Below are positions 56,635-64,000 of a stretch of DNA of 64,000 bases, in pieces (position 1 is the stretch's first letter; every line of letters starts with the position of its first letter). Below the pieces are notes generated by a model. It saw only the letters and a list, made by a program, of their open reading frames with translations. It was not told the DNA's origin and did no database searches. The stretch comes from Neoarius graeffei (Eukaryota > Chordata > Actinopteri > Siluriformes > Ariidae), in assembly GCF_027579695.1 (NCBI RefSeq), contig NC_083590.1, positions 17,218,446-17,282,445 on the forward strand, read 5' to 3'. Made by a program: the position numbers and the translations under genes.

Positions 56635-57059
56635 GCTCTGAAAGGGTTCCATGGTTCCCCCAGTGGGGTTTGTGAACTGTAGCCAAGCTGCCTGCAAATT
56701 TGATTTATTAAATTATATTTTAATGCTGCTGCTTCTGCTGTTGATGTACATATTGAGATTTTATCGTTATTAGCATATCTGACTGGTAACTTGAATTGAA
56801 CGGGTTTAACCCAAACCACAATAACTCATCAACAAAATGGTCTGTAAATGACAACTAATTTTATCTGATGACAATTTAATACAAACGTGTTGTGTGAAAA
56901 GAAAATGTTATGGCACCCAGAATAGCCAAAAGTAATAATTTACACATTTAAAAATTAAATAATGAGCCCAGAATTTGAATCATTGCAATATATTCATAAA
57001 ATAAATCAGTACTGAAGGGGTCCATGGAATTCTTAATTTTTTATTTTTATTTTTTTTAC
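56635..57059. other. Intron 1 sequence, nothing recognised
   Basis: AT-rich, with no repeat family, gene or RNA visible. Confidence 0.5.
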
Positions 57060-57960
<901 letters not shown>

Positions 57961-58564
57961 ACTCTGTTTCTGAATGGCCCCCTGTCCTGCCCTGTGCTGT
58001 CGTGTTGTACACAGAACCTTTTCCCACATTCTGTATCCCCAGAGGGACTAACTGAAGAACCCTTAGGAGTGCTAGGTGTAACACTAAGGGTGTGTGCTGT
58101 GATAAAAAAGATCTTTGCATTATACTATTTGTGTAGGTTATGACAGAATTATGTATCAGAGCAGTCTGGCCACACCGTGTCATGTTAAATTTAACTCACA
58201 GCCACTAATTGCAGTGGAGTCAATTCCGCAAGTCCAGATGTTCTGCAAGTCTGAAAAACAAAACCATCATTCATGAAAGGCCTCATGATGTTCTTGCATC
58301 ATAGTGGAAGCAGAAACAGTCAGATATTTATTGGTGACTCACATTCACAGGCTTTTTGGCGTTCTTTTGACTTTTCCGGAAATCATGGTTGAAGTGTAAC
58401 CCAGGCTGACCTGTTACTCATGGGCATAAACAAACACACTGCGTTCATAACAAAATGATGACATACCAGGAAAGCAGTCAGGAAAAACCAGAATCATGGA
58501 ACTACAAATGAAATGCCATGAGGGTTAGGAAATATTAAATACTTAGATATAAGATTCAGCAAAC
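57961..58564. other. Intron 1 sequence without recognised features
   Basis: No repeat boundaries, RNA gene or convincing open frame are visible. It is taken as ordinary intronic sequence of the sodium-channel gene. Confidence 0.5.
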
Positions 58565-58765
58565 TTATATCACAGCGCTGATGAGTTCTGCATTCTGATT
58601 GGTCAGAAGCTTTTGATTACATTTTTTATAACATACATTAAATCACAGGTTTATATTAATGTGCTTGCTTTAATATGAGAGGAGCTTGTGAGTGATCGGT
58701 GAAGCTTATCACATGTTCATGCCTTTGCCAGATCTATGTTGGTGTCAGTAGCCTGAAATTATATA
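58565..58765. repeat. Dispersed repeat fragments and duplicated segment left of the pogo element
   Basis: 58565-58625 holds TCTGCATTCTGATTGGTCAG, the inverted counterpart of a sequence at 55330-55400. 58637-58675 (AAATCACAGGTTTATATTAA...) recurs at 60352-60390. 58679-58765 is the left half of the duplicated segment repeated at 61926. No gene is seen. Confidence 0.6.
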
Positions 58766-59079
58766 CAGTGAAACCTCATGTTATGACCACTTCAAAATTA
58801 TGACCACCTCAAAATTACGAACAGTTTTTCACGGTCCCGATTGCTTGCTTATATATTTCATTGGTTGCGGCCTTCAATAATGCAACCACCTCAATATTGC
58901 GTATTACGACCATTAATTTCGGTCCCACCCGTCGAAAATCAATGTAATTAAACCTCGAAAATACAGGTGCCCCCCGTCATGTCAAAACACGGGGCACAAG
59001 AGCTTTCACGACATCCGGTTTACGTCATGCTGCAAAGTTTTTTACGTCATGCTGCAAAATTAAGATCGACTTGTACGAC

Positions 59080-59242
59080 AATGAGTAGAAAACGTAATGA
59101 GTTGTCTTTGAAAGAAAAAATTTATCTGATTAACAAAAGTGCCGATAAAAGTCAGCGTCAGCTAGCAGAAAAGTTTGGAATTGGCAAAACGCAGGTAATC
59201 TATGCAGCGAGGTGTGAAGTGAGCTTTAGTAGATCGATTTAA
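59080..59242 (+). pseudogene. pogo-like transposase, N-terminal CENP-B/Psq HTH remnant
   Basis: About 53 codons are left: SLKEKIYLINKSADKSQRQL followed by AEKFGIGKTQV is a helix-turn-helix that in intact elements binds the terminal repeats. The frame then runs into SRSI and a stop. The DDE catalytic domain is not visible; it was probably lost by internal deletion and by the nested MITE. Confidence 0.75.
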
Positions 59243-59272
59243 ATAGAAAAAGTTCAAGTTGTTAAAAGTTTC

Positions 59273-59711
59273 ATAAGGCCACACCAATTTAATTAGTTGG
59301 TTCTCGGATTTTTTCAGGAAAAATATGAAGCGAGCGGGCGAAATAAAAATAAAATGTAAAAAATGCTCTGATGGTAAAATTAGCAGTGGAAATAGACCAA
59401 ACAATACAGGCAAACCAGTAAACAGAATTTCAACATACTGTACCTGTCAAAGATTTTACGCTTCTGTTTGCTGAATATCCTAACAATCACAAACACAGGC
59501 TTTGTAAGATTCCCTTCCACAGGCATGTTTCTTCCACAAGTCTTTATCTAAAGTGAAAGGGCCGATTTGATTGGTTTTCGATGTCACGTGACCTCATGTC
59601 ACGTGACCTTTTCTGTTGGCGGGAGATGGATTTCGAGGTTTTTTTTTTCATTTTTCATTTTTTTTCAAGCGGCGATTCCGAGAACCAACTAATTAAATTG
59701 GTGTGGCCTAA
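59273..59711. mobile_element. Small TIR element (MITE) nested in the pogo-like element
   Basis: Inverted termini of about 35 bp, AGGCCACACCAATTTAATTA... at 59274 and ...TAATTAAATTGGTGTGGCCT to about 59710, enclose 370 bp with no coding capacity. The family was not recognised. Confidence 0.75.
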
Positions 59712-60168
59712 TTATGAAAGAGTATTCAGAACAAGATTTCAAGTTCTTGTTTCAATGACTTGTGTAAGTTTGCTGTATGGTTTACATTTAAAAATGGTAT
59801 GGTTTTAATTATGATTAATTCTATTACAAGTTTATTAAAAGTTTAAATGAAAACTTAAAGTTAATTTTTTTTTACATGTTGTATTACATGTACATTTGTA
59901 CTCACTAGACACACAAACCACACACATGCTATACTTTTGTTTAAATTTAGCTTGTTGATTTAATCATTTATCACTGAAATGCAATAAACTAGTTCATAAA
60001 TTTATTACATGTAATACAACAGTATTAAGAACATCATGCATGCACGTTGCTATGCAACAGCTCAGCAACTGTCAGTATATCTTGCTAACTCAATATAAAG
60101 ACCACCTCAATATTAAGACCACTTCGACCTGGTCCCAATGGTGGTCTTAATTTCGAGGTTTCACTGTA

Positions 60169-60840
60169 CTTCAAAAAGTAAGCTCTATTTAACTGGTTGT
60201 TGGTTTTTTTGGACGATTTTGACCATTTTCGGCATCCATACTTATTTAATGTTAGCTACGTTGAGCATTCAGTACACTGACAGATTTTATTTCACTTGAA
60301 TAAACTCTAATCATTCACATGCCACATAAATGTATCCTTGAAGTGATGAAATAAATCACAGGTTTATATTAATGTGCTTGCTTTTATATGTTATCTTTTC
60401 CATAGGGATATTTAACTCAAAGAAATATGTACAGCAGACATTACACATAAAATAATTATTGCTTGATCTTTGAGGTTTTCTGTAAAGAGATGTTTTTGAA
60501 GGAGTCTCCAGTGTCGGAAATAAAACTGTAACTTGTGGAATTTACTCTTTGCGTTACGTTTCTCAGTAACACGACAAGCTGCATGTCTTATTAACTGAGA
60601 GAAAATATAGATGGTAGTGAGGAAACAACTGTTTGTAGCTGCGATAACAGAAAATAACTTCTTTTGCAGATGTTTCATGACACAAGATGTAACCATGAAC
60701 AGAACAAAAAGTATAAACAAAAATGTTAGCATTGGTGAATTGCTGTAGTATAAGGACAATAAAACACTTCAGGAAGTGCTTTTAGTTTAAGGAAATTAAT
60801 CAACTTCAGGGTGGTGAAATTCACACCACAGCTTCACACT
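60169..60840. other. Intronic sequence right of the pogo element; duplicated segment plus unremarkable DNA
   Basis: 60169-60290 is the right half of the duplicated segment repeated at 61926-62150. The rest, including a block near 60500 with GGAGTCTCCAGTGTC that resembles 32695-32760, has no coding signal that I trust. Confidence 0.6.
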
Positions 60841-61216
60841 ACGGGCGGCATGGTGGTGTAGTGGTTAGCACTGCTGCCTCACAGCAAGAAGGTCCTGGGT
60901 TCGAACCCCATGGCCGATGAGGGCCTTTCTGTGTGGAGTTTGCATGTTCTCCCCGTGTCTGCGTGGGTTTCTTCTGGGTGCTCCGGTTTCCCCCACAGTC
61001 CAAAGACATGCAGGTTAGGTTAACTGGTGACTCTAAATTGACCGTAGGTGTGAATGTGAGTGTGAATGGTTGTCTGTGTCTATGTGTCAGCCTGTGATGA
61101 CCTGGCGACTTGTCCTGGGTGTACCCCGCCTTTCGCCCGTAGTCAGCTGGGATAGGCTTGCCTGCGACCCTGTAGAAGGATAAAGCAGCTAGAGATAATG
61201 AGATGAGATGAGATGA
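60841..61216 (+). repeat. tRNA-derived SINE, full length
   Basis: The head GGCGGCATGGTGGTGTAGTG contains the A-box-like stretch and GGGTTCGAACCCC is the B box. The body and AGATAATGAGATGAGATGAG tail follow. GCTTCACAC flanks both sides (60831-60839 and 61217-61225) as a TSD. It lies in scn4a intron 1. Confidence 0.95.
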
Positions 61217-61233
61217 GCTTCACACCACCCCAA

Positions 61234-61490
61234 ACATCCATCCATTATCTGTAGCTGCTTATCCTGTTCTACAGGGTTGCAGGCAAGCTGGAGTCTATCC
61301 CAGCTGACTATGGGTGAGAGGCGGGTTACACCCTGGACAAGTCACCAGATCATCACAGGGCTGACACATAGAGACAAACAATCATTCACACTCACGTTCA
61401 TACCCTCGTCAGCCACTGGGCTCGAATCCAAGGCCTTCTTGCTGTGAGGCGACAGTGCTAACCACAACACCACCGTGCCCACCCCAAACA
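61234..61490 (-). repeat. tRNA-derived SINE, variant with internal deletion
   Basis: The minus-strand copy begins with CATCCATCCATTATCTGTAG (tail side) and ends with the tRNA-like head complement ...GCTGTGAGGCGACAGTGCTA. The central region around the conserved AAAGACATGCAGGTTAGG block is missing. It lies in scn4a intron 1, 19 bp from the next SINE. Confidence 0.85.
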
Positions 61491-61689
61491 ATTGTTGATT
61501 ATTTTACTATAACAGCATGATCCCAGTAAGAATAGAGAAAGTGTTTGTGTTCAGGACAGTTATGGTTTAGTGATTGTGATTACATTTGCTGTTAAAGAGA
61601 GTGCCTTATTGTGTTACATTATGTGTTCCTGATTGTGTCAAACCTTTCATTTTTCAGTTTATTTGATTCATGCTTTCTGTGTTTTGCAG

Positions 61690-61808
61690 ACTTTCATTGT
61701 GATCAGCAAAGGGAATACGATCAACAGGTTCAACATAGAACCAGCCTGTTACCTTCTCACTCCCTTTAACCCCATCCGCAGGATTGCCATCCGAATACTT
61801 ATACACTC
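61690..61808 (+). CDS. scn4a: Voltage-gated sodium channel alpha subunit, coding exon 2
   Basis: This 119-nt exon has the same length as exon 2 of vertebrate SCN genes. It continues in phase from exon 1 with [14 protein letters not shown], then [20 protein letters not shown], the segment leading into the first membrane helix of domain I. The acceptor is TTTTGCAG just before 61690. The exon ends inside a TC(A) serine codon. The base after 61808 opens ATATCCTTT, a perfect U12-type (AT-AC class) 5' splice site. This is expected, because intron 2 of sodium-channel genes is a known minor-class intron. Reading past the exon gives only a short frame ending near 61845, which is intron sequence. Intron 1 (56084-61689) holds SINEs, GATA/GACA arrays and a pogo element. 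Confidence 0.94.
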
Positions 61809-61925
61809 ATATCCTTTGGATGCAAACAAAGTTTTAAATGGTTAAGGAATTCCCATTCACTTAGACGAATAACATTACAAATAGAACCATTTCTAAATGT
61901 GGTTAAATAATTGATAAACATGGAT

Positions 61926-62150
61926 GTATGAGAGAAGCTCATGAGTGATCAATGAAGCTTATCACATGTTCATGCCTTTGCCAGATCTATGTTGGTGTCA
62001 GTACCCTGAAATTACATACTTCAAAACGTAAGCCCTATATAACTGTTTTCTAAGATGTTTTTGACCATTTTCGGCATCCATACTTATTTAACGTTCGCTA
62101 AATTGAGCATTCAGTACACTGACAGATTTTATTTCAAAAAGTAAGCCCTA
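61926..62150 (+). repeat. Duplicated intronic segment, copy without transposon (empty site)
   Basis: From GAGAAGCTCATGAGTGATCA to GACAGATTTTATTTCA this segment repeats, with scattered differences, the sequence at 58679-58765 joined to 60167-60290. The other copy is interrupted by the pogo-like element and this one is not, so this copy shows the pre-insertion state. Confidence 0.85.
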
Positions 62151-62275
62151 TTTAACCAAGGCCAAGGCAGGGCAAGACGGAGTCAAGATCAGAACCAGAC
62201 CAGTGTGTGTTATGGGGTGTGGGGGAGGGGTGATGGCCATGAACGGTAATACAAATTTCAAATTAGTAATGACTC

Positions 62276-62356
62276 GCCCGTAGTCAGCTGGGATAGGCTC
62301 CAGCTTGCCTGCGACCCTGTAGAAGGATAAAGCGGCTAGAGATAATGAGATGATAT
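62276..62356 (+). repeat. 3' fragment of the tRNA-derived SINE
   Basis: It matches only the last 80 bp of the SINE consensus seen elsewhere in the window (from TCGCCCGTAGTCAGCTGGGA to the AGAGATAATGAGATGA tail). It marks a 5'-truncated insertion or a breakpoint next to the hAT fragment. Confidence 0.9.
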
Positions 62357-62369
62357 ATATATCTAAAGC

Positions 62370-63450
62370 ATGAGTCTTTTTTGCAAACCTGGGTGGGTTC
62401 ACGTCATTCTTTTCCAAATCAAGTAAGAGGGTGGCACTACTTGAGGAATCTGATTGCGCGAGAATGCCAAAGACCGCTCCAACACGTTGGAATTTCTCAT
62501 CCAGGGTCGTGAATACCGTCGCAGGCAACCATGAAAAATTGCTTAACACGTTTACCCGCGTTCTAGAACATCCTTCTATGGATGATGAAACAACTCGATT
62601 GGCGGATGGCCTGAAGGCAAAATTGGAAGACTTTGAGTTCATGTTCTTGCTTTTTACTTTTGAGGAGCTGTTTGCACAGACCGACATTTTATTTAACATA
62701 CTGCAACAGAAAGTCATGGATGTTGCCTTCTGCAAACAGCGCATAGAAAACTTTATGCAGTTGCTTAATGAGCTGAAGTCAGACAGGGCTTTTGAGAAAA
62801 CATACAGCAAAGCTGCCAGTCTCACAGAAGACCCCGAATTTGGTCACAGGAGAAAGAGAAGGCAGGGTGAGCAAGACCATCGCCAGGTCTATAAAACTCT
62901 CTATGACTCAGTGCATGACAGCATCAAGGCCCAACTCACACAGCGCTTCCAGCAGCTTGGCCGTTTGCATTTCATGGAGCTGTTAGACTTTGACAAATTT
63001 GAATCATTTAAAGCAGAATTCCCTTCTCGTGCATTGTCCAACTTGTCAGAGACATATGGGAATTTCTTTGATGAGGCCAAACTGAAGGTGGAACTGCAGC
63101 ATTTCTACAGTGATGCAGAGATCCACTCTTCCCGAAAACTGTGTGAGGCTATCAGCTTCATGAAGTCAAACGGGCTTGATGAGGCAATGTCTCAGGTGTA
63201 TAGACTCATGTGTCTGATTGCCACCATCGGTGCCACCTCAGCAGGAGTTGAGAGGAGCTTCTCATGTCTGAAGCGCATAAAAAGCTTCACCAGAAACACA
63301 ATGGGACAAGAGAGGTTGAAAAGTTTAGCAGTCATGTCAATTGAAAGGAGGATGCTTAAATCTCTTCAACAAGATCCCCAGTGGTATGAGCAAGTCATTG
63401 ACAAATTTGCCACCCTGACATCCAGGAGACTTGACTACTTTTTTAAATGA
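62370..63450 (+). CDS. hAT-superfamily transposase, ZMYM1-like, 5'-truncated, in intron 2 of scn4a
   Basis: A frame of more than 340 codons is open to TGA 63448. It reads FFSKSSKRVALLEE and MPKTAPTRWNF near the start, where the DUF4371-type region of ZMYM1-like hAT proteins would be. It ends with the hAT C-terminal dimerisation region (IATIGATSAGVERSFSCLKR, then GQERLKSLAVMSIE). The N-terminal TTF-type zinc finger and the first part of the catalytic region are absent, so the piece has no start of its own. Upstream it abuts a SINE 3' fragment and TATATA. A hAT-like 3' end (CAGTCGCCACTG, ending 63738) abuts a (TA)n tract. It lies in the sense of the host gene. An intact frame of this length suggests a young copy or selection. 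It is most likely a dead 5'-truncated element. Confidence 0.82.
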
Positions 63451-63735
63451 ATTACTGTTTTAAATTTGACCCATTCACACCTCACATAGCTCATTCAACA
63501 AGCATTACACTACATGGTATTTCCCATGCTGATGTGTCCTCAAAAACATTTTACTTTTATTTCTTGCAGTAACAAAAACCCCATTTTTAACAGAGCTTAT
63601 CTTTAAAAATATACAAATCCCCTAACAGTTGTAAACACCCACACAACTTCCAACCTCTCTCTCTCTCTCTCTCTCAACCATCCACCTATCTATTCACTCA
63701 CTGTCCTCCCCTATTTTTATGACCACCAGTCGCCA

Positions 63736-63738
<3 letters not shown>

Positions 63739-63796
<58 letters not shown>
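63739..63796. repeat. (TA)n microsatellite
   Basis: About 28 TA units follow directly on the hAT 3' end and lie 45 bp before the branch site of the scn4a U12 intron. Confidence 0.95.
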
Positions 63797-63797
<1 letters not shown>

Positions 63798-63838
63798 CCA
63801 CACACACACTGCTCCTTGGCTCCTTGACTGTTCAGTAA

Positions 63839-63928
63839 ATTGTTCAGCATGTTCATCATGGTAACAATCCTGTCCAACTGTGTGTTCATGACGATGAGCA
63901 ACCCGCCAGAGTGGAGCAAAATTATGGA
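63839..63928 (+). CDS. scn4a: Voltage-gated sodium channel alpha subunit, coding exon 3 (start of domain I S1)
   Basis: This is a 90-nt exon, the canonical length for SCN exon 3. It completes the split serine and then encodes [20 protein letters not shown] followed by NPPEWSKIM and the first two bases of a Glu codon. It is the start of transmembrane segment S1 of domain I. The donor is GTGAGT from 63929. The 3' splice site is fixed by phase and exon length. Starting at A63839 restores TC|A Ser with no extra residue, and puts the intron end (AA, 63837-63838) 11 nt after the A of a U12-like branch site (CTCCTTGAC, 63820-63828). Using the nearer CAG at 63833-63835 would add one Lys. Exon 4 lies outside the window. 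Confidence 0.93.
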
Positions 63929-64000
63929 GTGAGTCTCAACATTAACATCAATCTTCATATAAAATCATATCATACACAGATAAAATAACGACATCATAAC

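Larger units (their letters stand above)
58766..60166 (+). mobile_element. pogo/Tigger-like (Tc1/mariner superfamily) element, degraded
   Basis: The ends are inverted repeats, CAGTGAAACCTC... at 58766 and ...CGAGGTTTCACTG to 60166, flanked by TA (58764-58765 and 60167-60168). Motifs such as TTATGACCACTTCAAAATTA on the left and AATTTCGAGG near the right are shared between the termini. Inside, a short frame from ATG 59080 reads MSRKRNELSLKEKIYLINKS and then KSQRQLAEKFGIGKTQV, the CENP-B/Psq-type helix-turn-helix of pogo transposases. The frame ends at 59240, so only the DNA-binding domain survives. A smaller TIR element (59273-59711) sits inside. The unoccupied paralogous site at 61926-62150 confirms both borders. 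Confidence 0.85.
61809..63838 (+). other. U12-type (minor spliceosome) intron 2 of the sodium channel gene, AT-AA termini
   Basis: The intron opens with ATATCCTTT and closes with a branch-site-like CTCCTTGAC and then ...CAGTAA. There is no polypyrimidine tract of the U2 type next to the acceptor. The 2,030-bp intron carries a duplicated host segment (61926-62150), a SINE 3' piece (62276-62356), an open hAT transposase frame on the same strand (62370-63450) and a (TA)n tract. Minor-class splicing of SCN intron 2 is established knowledge. The AA 3' terminus, rather than AC, is read directly here from phase and exon length. Confidence 0.85.

Noticed and set aside
63833..63835. CAG as the 3' splice site of intron 2
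   Set aside because: It would add a Lys absent from the family, make exon 3 93 nt and leave only 8 nt from the U12 branch A.

Overview
The window looks like a teleost fish chromosome that is almost entirely transposon-derived. It holds the 5' part of one recognisable host gene on the + strand at the right-hand end. The first three coding exons of a voltage-gated sodium channel alpha subunit, most like Nav1.4 (scn4a), lie at 55814-56083, 61690-61808 and 63839-63928, and the gene continues beyond the window. Intron 2 starts with the minor-spliceosome 5' site ATATCCTTT, has a U12-like branch site, and appears to end in AA. Teleost origin is inferred from the mix of Tc1/mariner, hAT, PIF/Harbinger, pogo, Penelope-like, RTE, L2 and CR1-like elements. 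A highly repeated tRNA-derived SINE of about 360-380 bp (12 copies or pieces) and dense (TA)n, (CA)n and GATA/GACA microsatellites agree with this. An ostariophysan such as a catfish is plausible but cannot be shown from the sequence alone.

Layout. 1-556 is an AT-rich minisatellite. 2414-4713 is a TIR element split by a 1.6-kb Tc1-like transposon. 5482-6999 is a degraded Tc1-like element carrying a 941-bp Penelope-like insertion with inverted flanks and a 9-bp target-site duplication (TSD). 8339-11691 is a full-length RTE-type LINE bounded by an 11-bp TSD. 14477-16468 is a Tc1 transposon whose transposase is split by a SINE. 17611-20960 (-) is an L2 LINE. 22200-27100 (-) is a two-ORF CR1/Rex1-like LINE with a Harbinger-type insertion in its 3' UTR. 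27563-28501 is a near-perfect 460-bp-arm hairpin.

28600-38600 holds MITEs, SINEs, microsatellites and a possible Crypton-type exon. 38637-42800 is a giant nested palindrome built on inverted Penelope-like 3' ends. 42917-44962 is a second copy of the degraded Tc1-like element, broken by a miniature ISL2EU-like element. 47202-49811 is a three-level nest (SINE in ISL2EU in hAT) inside a (CA)n tract. 51190-52078 is a head-to-head Tc1 fold-back. From 55.6 kb the sodium-channel exons begin, and their introns hold SINEs, GATA/GACA arrays, a pogo/Tigger element with a paralogous empty site, and an open hAT (ZMYM1-like) transposase frame.

No operon or pathway links these features. Their relations are those of nested insertion, and the one functional unit is the sodium-channel gene. 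The most interesting items are the AT-AA U12-type intron, the two miniature ISL2EU derivatives that each keep the first exons of both convergent genes, and the long self-complementary structures.
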